Source of the DNA: Pengzhenrongella sp031582905
GTDB taxonomy: Bacteria > Actinomycetota > Actinomycetes > Actinomycetales > Cellulomonadaceae
DNA length: 64,000 nucleotides
Assembly (NCBI RefSeq): GCF_031582905.1
Contig: NZ_CP133990.1
Location: forward strand, 372,001-436,000
Direction: 5' to 3'
The notes beneath the pieces are model-generated. The model was not told the origin of the DNA. It did no database searches and saw only the letters and a program-made list of their open reading frames with translations. The position numbers were made by a program, and so were the translations under genes. Shown here piece after piece: positions 56,668 through 64,000 of the stretch. The stretch's first letter is position 1; each line of letters begins with the position of its first letter.

Positions 56668-56847
56668 TCAGACGAGCGCGGGGGCTTCGGTGCTCACGCG
56701 GGTCGACGGGGCGCCGACCCACCACGGATCCTCGTGGCGCCACGGGAACTCCGCCGCGTCGGCCATGCGGATCCGACGTGCGAGGGGCAGGCCGAGGGCG
56801 ACCGAGAGGGCGCACCACACTGTGACGAGCTCCACGATGAGCATCAT
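56668..56847 (-). CDS. 59-residue single-helix membrane protein
   Basis: This small ORF is too short for standard length cut-offs, but it looks genuine. It starts MMLIVELVTVWCALSVALG (one helix at residues 2-22), then LARRIRMADAAEF as a positive inside flank, then a tail PWRHEDPWWVGAPS rich in Trp. GGAGG lies 14 nt before the first ATG (17 before the second). It lies in the gap between xth and the exporter operon, downstream of no other gene. I do not recognise it. Function is unknown; small Trp-rich membrane proteins often attach to larger complexes. Confidence 0.55.
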   Translation of the reverse strand: MMLIVELVTVWCALSVALGLPLARRIRMADAAEFPWRHEDPWWVGAPSTRVSTEAPALV

Positions 56848-56969
56848 GTGAGATTCATACGCCTCCGACCGGCACTACGCCAAACGGGGGACCGGCGTGT
56901 CCGCGCCGCGAGACGACGCGGACACCCGCGCGCCGCGGGTTGCGGGTCGCGCCGAGTAGCGGGTCGCGC

Positions 56970-58169
56970 CTAGTAGCGGATCGCGTCGATCACCTTGACC
57001 CGGACCGCCACGACGGCGGGGATGAGCCCCGCGAGGGCGCCGACACCGGTCGCGCACGCCATGCCGAGCAGCGCGGCCGACGTCGGGAACGGCGGGGTGT
57101 CGTCGAGGGCGACGCCGAAGATCTGCTCGACCGGGATGTTCTTGATGACGACGATCGCGAGCATCACGCCGACCACGCCGGCGACGAAGGTCGCGACGAC
57201 GGACTCCATGAGCACCCCGAAGAAGACCCGCCCCGACGTCGCACCGAAGCTGCGCCGGATGCCGATCTCGCGGATGCGGTAGCGGACGGTGACGAGCGAG
57301 ATGTTCACCAGGCCGAGCCCGCCGAGCAGCAGGGCGACGGCCCCGATCCCGGTGATGACCCACCGCACGCCGCCCTCCAGGACGTCGAAGCCGCCGCCCT
57401 GGTGCCACACGTCGGCCTGCGTCCCCGGCAGCGCCCCCTGCAGGTCGCGGCGCACGACCTCGGTCAGCTCGTCCGCCATGTCCGGCGGGACCCACAGGTT
57501 CAGCGCGGGCACCGAGGGCCCGTACATCGGGTCCGGCGACGCCCAGCGCGTGAAGTGGTCGTAGAGCACGTAGGCGCTCGGGCCCTCCTCGGCCCACCGG
57601 TTGGCGACCACCCCGATGACCGTCGACCGGACCGGCGTCTCGCCGCCGAGGACGACGGTCGGGTGGCCGGACAGGTCCGCGACGCCGAGCTGGGCGAGGA
57701 ACGTCTCGTTGACCACGAGCGCGGGGGCGAGGCGGTCGACGTCGTCGGCGTCGAACCACACGCCCTGCTGCGTCTGCACGCGCCGCATGAGGCCGTACTC
57801 GGCGTCGACCGCGCGGACCTCCACGGGCTGCGCGCCGGTCGGGAAGCGGAAGGTGAGCTGGGTGTACATCTCCCGGCTCGCGTACTCGATGCCGTACCGC
57901 TCGACCACCCGGGTGTACTCGGCGTCGTACTGGGCGGTCGTCGGGGCCTGCGGACCGGTGGCCCACGCGTTGACGACCAGCGTGGTGGGGCGTCCGGCGT
58001 CGCGCTCGACCTGCTCGCGCATGACCTGGTTCATCATCTGCGCCGCGGCGGTGATGCCGGTGATGGCCGCGACGGCGACGGCGACGCCGATGAGCGCGAG
58101 CAGCACACGCAGCTTGTGGATGCGCAGCTCGTCCCACGCCTCGACGACGGCGCCCACGAGTCCGGTCAT
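56970..58169 (-). CDS. FtsX/MacB-type ABC transporter permease
   Basis: The 399-residue permease has one N-terminal helix (VLLALIGVAVAVAAITGITA), a large outside domain (residues about 40-260, MacB_PCD type) and three C-terminal helices beginning VITGIGAVALLLGGLGLVNI. The typical loop RYRIREIGIRRSFGATSGRV contacts the ATPase. It overlaps the ATPase gene by 4 bp (ATGA). With the adaptor gene it forms a MacAB-like exporter operon. Substrates of such systems include peptides, lipids and antibiotics; none can be named here. Confidence 0.9.
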   Translation of the reverse strand: MTGLVGAVVEAWDELRIHKLRVLLALIGVAVAVAAITGITAAAQMMNQVMREQVERDAGRPTTLVVNAWATGPQAPTTAQYDAEYTRVVERYGIEYASREMYTQLTFRFPTGAQPVEVRAVDAEYGLMRRVQTQQGVWFDADDVDRLAPALVVNETFLAQLGVADLSGHPTVVLGGETPVRSTVIGVVANRWAEEGPSAYVLYDHFTRWASPDPMYGPSVPALNLWVPPDMADELTEVVRRDLQGALPGTQADVWHQGGGFDVLEGGVRWVITGIGAVALLLGGLGLVNISLVTVRYRIREIGIRRSFGATSGRVFFGVLMESVVATFVAGVVGVMLAIVVIKNIPVEQIFGVALDDTPPFPTSAALLGMACATGVGALAGLIPAVVAVRVKVIDAIRY

Positions 58170-58975
58170 GCGGGTGCCCCGGTCGGGGCGCCGGTGACCA
58201 CCGGGGCGGGCGGGGCAGTCGCCGGCGCGTCGGACGACGGGCTGGTCACGGGGCGGTCGCCGACCCACTCGGTCACCTGGCCGGGCGCACCGAGGGTGAT
58301 CGGCACCAGGACGCCACCGGCCAGGCGGTAGTGGCGCTGCGCGCGGGCAGCGACCGCGAGGTCGTGGGTGATCGCGATGAGGGCGGCGCCGGTGTCGGAC
58401 GCGATCTCGTCGAGCAGCGACATCACCTCGCCGCCGGTGTCGACGTCGAGGGCGCCGGTGGGCTCGTCGGCGAGGATCACCCGCGGCCGGCGCACGAGGG
58501 CCCGGGCGATGGCGACCCGCTGCTGCTCACCGCCGGACAGCTTCTCGGGCATGGTGTCGAGCCGCTTCCCCAGGCCGACCCGCTCGAGCATCTCGGCCGC
58601 GAGCCGGGACCGGGACCAGAACGCGCGCCCCCGCGCGTACAGCAGCGGGGCGGCGACGTTCTCCAGGGCCGTCCGGCCGGGCAGCAGGTTGAACTGCTGG
58701 AAGACGAAGCCGAAGTCGTCGCCGCGACGCCGGGCACGCGCCCGGCTGGACAGCCGCCCGATCGGGGTGCCGTCGAGCACGTACTCCCCGGACGTCGGGG
58801 CGTCCAGGAGCCCGAGGATGTTGAGCAGGGTCGACTTCCCGGTGCCCGAGCGGCCCACCACCGAGACGTGCTCACCCGCGTCGACGGACAGCGTGACGCC
58901 GGTGAGGATCTCCAGCAGCGAGTCGTCCGGGAGCCGGACCGACCGGGTGACGCCGTCGAGCTCGAGCAGCGCCAT
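58166..58975 (-). CDS. ABC transporter ATPase (MacB/LolD type)
   Basis: The 269-residue ATPase has Walker A VVGRSGTGKSTLLNILGLL, Q-loop FGFVFQQFNLLPGRTALEN, signature KLSGGEQQRVAIARALVRRP, Walker B VILADEPTGALD and H-loop ITHDLAVAARA. A Pro/Ala/Thr-rich tail of about 35 residues follows. Its ATG shares one base with the adaptor stop and its stop overlaps the permease start, so all three genes are tightly coupled. Confidence 0.95.
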   Translation of the reverse strand: MALLELDGVTRSVRLPDDSLLEILTGVTLSVDAGEHVSVVGRSGTGKSTLLNILGLLDAPTSGEYVLDGTPIGRLSSRARARRRGDDFGFVFQQFNLLPGRTALENVAAPLLYARGRAFWSRSRLAAEMLERVGLGKRLDTMPEKLSGGEQQRVAIARALVRRPRVILADEPTGALDVDTGGEVMSLLDEIASDTGAALIAITHDLAVAARAQRHYRLAGGVLVPITLGAPGQVTEWVGDRPVTSPSSDAPATAPPAPVVTGAPTGAPA

Positions 58976-60003
58976 CAGCCACCGAACCCGGAGACGAAGC
59001 CGCCCTCACCCATGGCGTCGGGCCCGACGACGTCGCCGACCGGGATGAACTCCAGCACCTTGTCGCCCTCGGCCAGGCCCTCGGTGATCTGCACCTGCTC
59101 GCCGTCGTTGAGGCCGAGGCCCACGGAGCGCTCCTCCTGCGTGCCGTCCGGGAGTATGACCCAGACCTTGCCGGTCTGGATCGAGCCCTGGACCGCGGTC
59201 ACCGGCACGACGAGCGCGTTGTCCGCGGACCCGTTCGTGATGGCGAGGTCGGCGCCCAGGCCGGCGAACGCGGTGACGCCGGCCGGGACCGCGCAGGTGA
59301 CGACGCCGGAGGCGGTCACCGGCATGCCGGTCATCGGGTCGACGGCGCCGGACGTGGTGTCGTCGTCCGGCGGGCCGATCCGCAGGCCCGTGCACACGAA
59401 CGGCGCGGGACCGCCGCGGAGGGTCACCTCGGCCTCGGTGGGAGCCGTGAGGAGGCGGTACTGCTGGTCCGGCGTCAGGGTGCCGGTGATCGACAGGGTG
59501 CCGGGGGTGACCGCGCCGATCGGGTCGCCGACCGAGACGACCTGGTCCTTGAGCGCCGTCAGCGTGACCGTGCCGGCCACCGGCGCGGCGACCGTCTCGC
59601 GGCGGATCTTCGGCTTGTTCTCCTTGACGGTCTGCTCACCGGTCTCGGGGTTCACGGTCACGGTCGGCTCGACCGGCGTCTCGAGGGTGATCTCGAGCAG
59701 CGGCGCACCCGCCTCCACGGCCTGGCCCTGGGTCGCGACGAGCTTGGTCACGGTCCCGGCCAGCGTGGCCTTGGCGGGGACCGCCGCGTCCGCCACGACC
59801 GCTCCGGTGACCGTGACCGTGTTGGTGATGGTCCCCGTCGACACCGGGACGGTCGGCTCGACGATCTGCGCCGTCGGCTGCAGCGGGTCCTCCGTCGCGG
59901 TGATGTCCGTCCCGGCGAAGGCGATCTTGACCAGGGCGGCGGCGATCACCGCCCACAGGACGATCCGGATGGCGGGAAACACGATCCTGCGGGTGACGCC
60001 CAC
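58975..60003 (-). CDS. HlyD/MacA-like membrane-anchored adaptor protein
   Basis: This 342-residue protein has one N-terminal helix (VFPAIRIVLWAVIAAALVKI). The outer part has a biotinyl-lipoyl-like fold with VPAKATLAGTVTKLVATQGQ, AGAPLLEITLET, VAAPVAGTVTLTALKDQVVS, and a C-terminal barrel ending GLAEGDKVLEFIPVGDVVGP. The hairpin seen in MacA is short, fitting a cell without an outer membrane. A single Cys pair (FVCTG, VVTCAV) may form a disulphide. Start is the GTG at 60003 with AAGGAG 7 nt upstream. It is the first gene of the exporter operon. Confidence 0.85.
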   Translation of the reverse strand: MGVTRRIVFPAIRIVLWAVIAAALVKIAFAGTDITATEDPLQPTAQIVEPTVPVSTGTITNTVTVTGAVVADAAVPAKATLAGTVTKLVATQGQAVEAGAPLLEITLETPVEPTVTVNPETGEQTVKENKPKIRRETVAAPVAGTVTLTALKDQVVSVGDPIGAVTPGTLSITGTLTPDQQYRLLTAPTEAEVTLRGGPAPFVCTGLRIGPPDDDTTSGAVDPMTGMPVTASGVVTCAVPAGVTAFAGLGADLAITNGSADNALVVPVTAVQGSIQTGKVWVILPDGTQEERSVGLGLNDGEQVQITEGLAEGDKVLEFIPVGDVVGPDAMGEGGFVSGFGG

Positions 60004-60182
60004 GGGGCACTCCTTGCCTTCGATGCGGCAGGCGGCCGGGCGCGCGGCCATCGGGACCGGCAGGTGCCGCCCGGTGCCGCGTCGGCGGCCGGTCGGCCGC
60101 CGCGTCCCCCGCATGCTCCGGTGGCAAGGTAGCGCGTCCGGTGGTAAGCGCGGGCACGAAACCGCCACTCACCACCCCGCCC

Positions 60183-60235
60183 AGTGCGACGTTCTCCACC
60201 CTTCACGTGCGCTGAAGGGTGGAGAACGTCGCACT
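60183..60235. terminator. 23-bp perfect inverted repeat after galK
   Basis: The arms AGTGCGACGTTCTCCACCCT plus TCA (60183-60205) and their exact complement (60213-60235) enclose CGTGCGC. Ten more pairs extend the stem beyond one mismatch. It lies 34 bp downstream of galK's stop and about 180 bp before the adaptor start, so it may end the gal transcript. It is also long and regular enough to be a dispersed palindromic element. The rest of this 265-bp gap holds nothing else I recognise. Confidence 0.8.
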
Positions 60236-60268
60236 CGGCGGGGTGGGGGCCGGGTGCGACCGGTCGGA

Positions 60269-61531
60269 TCAGGCGGTGCGGGAGGCCGGTCCCGACGCCT
60301 CGGCGACGAGGAAGGCCGGCGGGTGGAAGCCCGCGTCGTCGAACGCGCGCGCGACGGCCACCGCGACGTCGTCGACGGCGCCGACCTCGACCAGCGCGAT
60401 TGCCGACCCGCCGAAGCCGCCCCCGGTCATCCGGGCGCCGAGGGCGCCGGCCGCGCGGGCGGCGTCGACCGCGACGTCGAGCTCCGGGGCGCTGACCTCG
60501 TAGTCGTCGCGCAGCGACGCGTGCGAGGCGTCCATGACCGGACCGACGTCGCGCACCCGTCCGGCGTCGAGCAGGGCGACGAACGTCTCGACCCGTGCGA
60601 TCTCGGTCACCACGTGCCGGACGCGGCGGCGGGTCACGTCGGCGGGCAGGTCCGCGTCGGCGATCCGGGCGAGGGCGTCGTCGAGCCCGTCGGGGCGCAC
60701 CTCGCGCAGGGTCGCGACGCCGAGCTGCCGGGCGGCTGCCTCGCACGCGGTCCGCCGAGCGGCGTACTGGCCGTCGGCGAGCCGGTGCTCGGCCTTCGTG
60801 TCGATCACGAGCAGCGCCAGGCCGCTGCCGGCCAGGTCGAACGGCACGTGCCGGACCGACTGGTCGAGGGTGTCGAGCAGCAGGGCGTGCCCCGCCCGGG
60901 CCCGCAGCGACGCGGACTGGTCCATGCCGCCGGTCGGCGCACCGGCGACCTCGTTCTCCGCGCGGATGCAGGCGGCGACGAGGCGGGTGCGGCCGGCGTC
61001 GTCGTCGGCGAGCCCGAGACCGAAGGCCTCGTCCAGCGCGACGGCGACCGCGCACTCCAGCGCCGCGGACGACGACAGGCCGGCGCCGTACGGGACGCAC
61101 GAGTCGACGACGGCGTCGAAGCCGCCGACGGTGTGCCCCGCCGCACCCAGCGCCCAGGCGACGCCGGCGGCGTAGGCGGGCCAGCCGTCGACGCGTCCGG
61201 GGCCGGTGTCGGCCAGCGGCGCCGACCACAGCCCGGCGTCGGGCTCCTGCGCGGACGCGAGGCGGACGACGGCGTCGGCTGCACCGGGCGTGCCGGCGGC
61301 GGAGGTGCGGCGCAGCGCCACGTAGGTGCGGTGCGGGAGGTCGATCGGCAGGCACAGGCCGCCGTTGTAGTCCGTGTGCTCCCCGATGAGGTTGACCCGG
61401 CCCGGGGCGGACCAGACGCCGTCGGGCTCGGCGTCGAAGCGCGCCCGGAAGGCGGCCGCGGCGCGCTCGGCGCCCGCCGCCGGCTCCCAGGCGTCGACCC
61501 AGGTGACTCCGGTCGCGGCGTGCCGGCTCAT
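60269..61531 (-). CDS. galK: Galactokinase
   Basis: GalK phosphorylates galactose to galactose-1-phosphate, the first step of the Leloir pathway. The 420-residue GHMP kinase has the family signature APGRVNLIGEHTDYNGGLCL, the ATP loop VVDSCVPYGAGLSSSAALEC, GAPTGGMDQSASLRARAGHA with the catalytic Asp, and GALGARMTGGGFGGSAIALV. The ATG at 61531 overlaps the galT stop by 4 bp (ATGA), making a galT-galK operon. Galactose could come from the GH35 and GH42 enzymes elsewhere in this window. Confidence 0.95.
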   Translation of the reverse strand: MSRHAATGVTWVDAWEPAAGAERAAAAFRARFDAEPDGVWSAPGRVNLIGEHTDYNGGLCLPIDLPHRTYVALRRTSAAGTPGAADAVVRLASAQEPDAGLWSAPLADTGPGRVDGWPAYAAGVAWALGAAGHTVGGFDAVVDSCVPYGAGLSSSAALECAVAVALDEAFGLGLADDDAGRTRLVAACIRAENEVAGAPTGGMDQSASLRARAGHALLLDTLDQSVRHVPFDLAGSGLALLVIDTKAEHRLADGQYAARRTACEAAARQLGVATLREVRPDGLDDALARIADADLPADVTRRRVRHVVTEIARVETFVALLDAGRVRDVGPVMDASHASLRDDYEVSAPELDVAVDAARAAGALGARMTGGGFGGSAIALVEVGAVDDVAVAVARAFDDAGFHPPAFLVAEASGPASRTA

Positions 61532-62793
61532 CGGGCCACCTCCTGCAGGCGGGCGGCGATGCGCTCGGGGGTGGTGTCGCTGATCCACGCGCCGAGGCCG
61601 GACTCGACGCCGGCGAGGTACTTGAGCTTGCCCGGCGCGCGCAGCACCGAGAACACCTGGAGCGACAGCCGGGACAGCTCGCGGCCCTCGCGCACGGGCG
61701 CCTGGTGCCAGCCCGCGATGTACGGCAGCGTCAGCGGCTGGCCGTCCGCGCCGACGAAGAACAGGTCGAGGCGGCGCAGCAGCTCGAGGTACACCGGGGC
61801 GAGGTCGGCGCGCTCGGCGTCCGTGAGCGCGGGCAGGTCCGGCACGTCGCGCCGGGGGACGAGGTGCACCTCGACCGGCCACTTGGCCGCGAAGGGGACG
61901 TAGGCGACCCAGTGCTCGGACTCGAGGACGACGCGCTCGCCGCTGCGCAGCTCCGCGGCCAGCACGTCGGCCCCGAGGAGCCGACCGGTCGAGGCGTGGT
62001 GCGCGCGGGCCTGGGCGAGCACGGCCTGGGTCCGCGGCGGAAGGTACGGGAACGCGTAGATCTGCCCGTGCGGGTGGTGCAGCGTGACGCCGATCTCCTT
62101 GCCGCGGTTCTCGAACGCGAAGACCTGCTCGATGCCGGGCAGCGCGTTCAGATGCGTCGTGCGGTCGACCCACGCCTCGATGATCGTGCGCATCCGGGTC
62201 GGGCTGACCGACGCGAGCGACGCGGACGGGTCGGGGCTGAAGCAGATGACCTCGGTGCGGCCGCTCGCCGGACGGACCGGCCACAGCTCCTCGCCGTCGC
62301 GCAGGGTCACCTCGTCCGGCACACCGGGCACGGCCATGAGGGACGGGAACCGGTTCTCGAAGACGACGACGTCGTAGTCCTCGGCCGGGATCTCGCCGTC
62401 CTGGTACGCGGCGCCGGGCCGCGCGGGCGCGAGCGGGTTGGAGTCGGCGGCCGGCAGGAACGTCCGGTTCATCCGGTGCGCCGCCATGGGGATCCACTCC
62501 CCGGTGAGCGGGTCGCGCCGCAGCTCCGGACCCGTGACGGGCCGGGCGACGCCGTCCTCGCCGACGACCGGGGCGAAGCGGTCCGGCAGCGGGCGCGGGT
62601 CGTCCAGCCGGCGGGTCGCGCCGCCCGAGACGTACGGCTCGGAGTCGTCGAAGTAGATGAGGTCACGGCCGTCCGCCATGCGGGTGGCGGTGCGTCGCAC
62701 GCGTGCGGCATGCGAGCCGGCGGCCGGGGGGCTGTCGGCGGGCGGGGTGTCGGCGTGCGACGTGTCGGCGGGCGGGGTGTCGGCGGTGCTCAA
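61528..62793 (-). CDS. galT: Galactose-1-phosphate uridylyltransferase (TTG start)
   Basis: GalT exchanges UMP between UDP-glucose and galactose-1-phosphate. The 421-residue protein has RRDPLTGEWIPMAAHRMNRT, VVVFENRFPSL, ENRGKEIGVTLHHPHGQIYA (active-site HPH), HWVAYVPFAAKWPVEVHLVP and the end PGKLKYLAGVESGLGAWI. I chose the TTG at 62793 because GAGGAG lies 7 nt upstream and no other start has a ribosome-binding site. The ATG at 62679 is the alternative. With the TTG the first 25 residues consist of ADTPP/ADTSH repeats not seen in typical GalT. Confidence 0.9.
   Translation of the reverse strand: MSTADTPPADTSHADTPPADSPPAAGSHAARVRRTATRMADGRDLIYFDDSEPYVSGGATRRLDDPRPLPDRFAPVVGEDGVARPVTGPELRRDPLTGEWIPMAAHRMNRTFLPAADSNPLAPARPGAAYQDGEIPAEDYDVVVFENRFPSLMAVPGVPDEVTLRDGEELWPVRPASGRTEVICFSPDPSASLASVSPTRMRTIIEAWVDRTTHLNALPGIEQVFAFENRGKEIGVTLHHPHGQIYAFPYLPPRTQAVLAQARAHHASTGRLLGADVLAAELRSGERVVLESEHWVAYVPFAAKWPVEVHLVPRRDVPDLPALTDAERADLAPVYLELLRRLDLFFVGADGQPLTLPYIAGWHQAPVREGRELSRLSLQVFSVLRAPGKLKYLAGVESGLGAWISDTTPERIAARLQEVAR
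62732..62791. repeat. 15-bp tandem repeat at the galT 5' end
   Basis: Units CTGTCGGCGGGCGGG, GTGTCGGCGTGCGAC, GTGTCGGCGGGCGGG and a partial fourth (62732, 62747, 62762, 62777) encode A-D-T-P-P type pentapeptides on the minus strand. Confidence 0.85.
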
Positions 62794-62983
62794 CGACAGA
62801 CTCCTCGGCGAGTGGTGGCGGCGGCGCGGGTGCGCGTGGCACGTGACCGTGACACGACACGTTCCCACACGCCGGACGAGGCGTGACGGGGACGGCCAAG
62901 ACGGGCACGGGCCGTGACTGGGACGGGGCCATGACCGGGTGAGGAGGCCGTGACGGGGTGGGGGACTCTGCCAGGCTGGCGCG

Positions 62984-63588
62984 ATGAGCCTCTGGACCAC
63001 CCGCGAGTCCACCGTCGTCTACGAGAACCCCTGGATCCGGGTGCGCGAGGACGCCGTCGACCGGCCGGACGGGACGCCGGGGGTCTACGGCGTGGTCGAG
63101 CTGCGGAACGCCGCGGTGTTCGTCGTGGCCCTCACCGACGTGGACGAGGTGGTTCTGGTCGAGGTGGACCGGTACACGGTCGGGGCCTCGCTCGAGGTGC
63201 CGGCCGGCGGTGCGGACGGTCAGGACCCTCTCGCCGCGGCGCGGCGGGAGCTGCGGGAGGAGACCGGGCTCGTCGCCGACCGGTGGGAGGCGGTCGGGAC
63301 GATGGCGGCGCTCAACGGGGTGTGCCGGGCGCCCGAGCACGTGTTCCTCGCGCGGGGGTCCGTCCGGCGCGCGAGGCGGCGGGTGACGCAGCGGAGCAGG
63401 CGGCGGAGCAGGCGGAGGCGGACGCGGCGGCGGCGCTCGCGGGGGAGCAGGCCGAGGAGGGCATCACGGCGGTCCGGCGGGTGCCGTGGTCGCAGGTGCT
63501 CGGCATGGTCGCGGACGGCACCATCACCGACGGCGAGACGGTCGCGTCCCTCATGTACGCCGCCATCGCGCTGGGCCGGGTCGCCTGA
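62984..63588 (+). CDS. Nudix hydrolase (ADP-ribose pyrophosphatase-like), frameshifted
   Basis: The 201-residue restored protein hydrolyses nucleoside diphosphates linked to another group. The Nudix box is PAGGADGQDPLAAARRELRE followed by ETGLV. The first Glu of the box is Gln, while the metal-binding REL.EE core is intact. The start MSLWTTRESTVVYENPWIRV and a late IALGRVA resemble ADP-ribose pyrophosphatases. A base is missing in the G-run near 63357, after FLARG. An Ala/Glu-rich insertion (EAAGDAAEQAAEQAEADAAA) near residue 140 follows the break. A CAGGCT hexamer 6 nt before the ATG points to a leaderless mRNA. It is divergent from galT. Confidence 0.82.
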
Positions 63589-63676
63589 GGCGGAGCCGCG
63601 CCCGCGTTCGCCGGCCGACCCGGCGGGCGCTCGCGGACGGCCCGCAGGGCCGTGCACGCCGCAGCGTGACCGCGCG

Positions 63677-64000
63677 CTACCGGCCGACCGGTGACAGCCC
63701 GAGCGGGCGCCCGGCGAGGCCGCGCGACCGCCCCGCGAGCGAGCGGGCGACGTCGCGCAGCACGACGGCGGCGGGTGCGTCCGGGTCGGCGAGGACGACC
63801 GGGGTGCCGGCGTCCCCGGCGGCGCGCAGCCGCACGTCCAGCGGCACCTGCCCGAGCAGCGGCACGTCGGTCCCGGTCGCCCCCGAGAGGTTCGCAGCGA
63901 CCGTCGCGCCGCCGCCCGCGCCGAACACCTCCAGCCGTGAGCCGTCCGGCTGCTCGAGCCACGACATGTTCTCGACCACGCCGACCACCCGCTGGCTGGT
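63677..64000 (-). CDS. Mrp/ApbC-family iron-sulfur-cluster ATPase, 3' part only
   Basis: Only the last 107 residues are in the window; the gene continues past the right edge. The conserved VVGVVENMSWLEQPDG and VPLLGQVPLDVRLRAAGDAG with VVLADPDAPAA are typical of the C-terminal third of Mrp/NBP35 P-loop carriers, which load iron-sulfur clusters onto target enzymes. Walker A lies outside. The two Cys (CPxC) of some family members are missing in the GVVENMS region (it reads SWLEQPDG), as in several actinobacterial members. It is convergent with the Nudix gene. Confidence 0.88.
   Translation of the reverse strand, partial: TSQRVVGVVENMSWLEQPDGSRLEVFGAGGGATVAANLSGATGTDVPLLGQVPLDVRLRAAGDAGTPVVLADPDAPAAVVLRDVARSLAGRSRGLAGRPLGLSPVGR

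Noticed and set aside
58331..61903. Plus-strand open frame of 1190 codons across the exporter and gal genes
   Set aside because: It runs antisense through the ATPase, adaptor and galK, and crosses the 60.2-kb palindrome; no domain is visible.

Overview
The window is very GC-rich (roughly 73-75% by eye), with heavy G/C third-position use, mycobacterial/cellulomonad-style gene order and many GTG starts. It is most likely chromosomal DNA of an actinobacterium close to Cellulomonas (Cellulomonadaceae/Micrococcales): sucC-sucD followed by a DUF6350 membrane protein, purN-purH, icd-mdh, and many secreted or cytoplasmic carbohydrate-active enzymes. I see no rRNA, tRNA, CRISPR array, insertion sequence or prophage. 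I count 52 protein genes. About 18 of them are interrupted by single-base frame changes, including purH, glyA, pcrA, purN and purU. Nearly all fall in runs of 3-6 G or C, and in every case adding or removing the base restores a length divisible by three and an intact family. I read these as sequencing/assembly indels rather than pseudogenes, and I annotate each gene across its breaks.

Layout. 1-5.4 kb: truncated CE15-like esterase, GH35 beta-galactosidase, GT4 glycosyltransferase. 5.4-9.8 kb: a PspC regulatory island, with a PspC/LiaF-like membrane protein and a small partner divergent from a PspC-histidine-kinase fusion plus its LuxR-type response regulator. 9.8-16.7 kb: small membrane proteins, a lipoprotein, an OmpA-domain protein, a chemoreceptor and the PcrA/UvrD helicase. 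16.8-24.3 kb: sucCD, DUF6350 protein, purN, then purH behind a ZTP riboswitch. 24.5-29.5 kb: DUF222-HNH protein, FAD-dependent reductase, DUF3017 protein and an unrecognised protein. 29.6-33.2 kb: aquaporin divergent from icd-mdh. 33.4-40.3 kb: a LacI-controlled sugar operon (regulator, binding lipoprotein, two permeases, GH42 beta-galactosidase). 40.3-43.9 kb: small proteins, a PQQ-type propeller protein and an epimerase. 44.0-50.1 kb: a very large secreted amylase-pullulanase under a palindromic operator. 50.1-54.0 kb: one-carbon genes purU, glyA and folD, with glyA-folD behind a second ZTP riboswitch. 54.1-56.8 kb: SMR (SugE/Gdx) exporter behind a guanidine-III riboswitch, MDMPI-fold protein, VOC protein, exonuclease III and a 59-residue membrane protein. 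57-60 kb: an adaptor-ATPase-FtsX-type exporter operon. 60.2-64 kb: galT-galK, a Nudix hydrolase and the 3' end of an Mrp/ApbC ATPase.

How it fits together. Three regions deal with starch or galactoside use: the GH42 operon, amylase-pullulanase, and galTK with GH35. Galactose released by the two beta-galactosidases could enter the Leloir pathway through GalK/GalT. Three metabolic blocks (sucCD, icd, mdh) belong to the TCA cycle. PurN, PurH, PurU, GlyA and FolD all make or use 10-formyl-tetrahydrofolate. The two ZTP riboswitches tie this set to the alarmone that accumulates when that cofactor is short. A recurrent -10-like hexamer 6-9 nt before the start codon points to many leaderless mRNAs.
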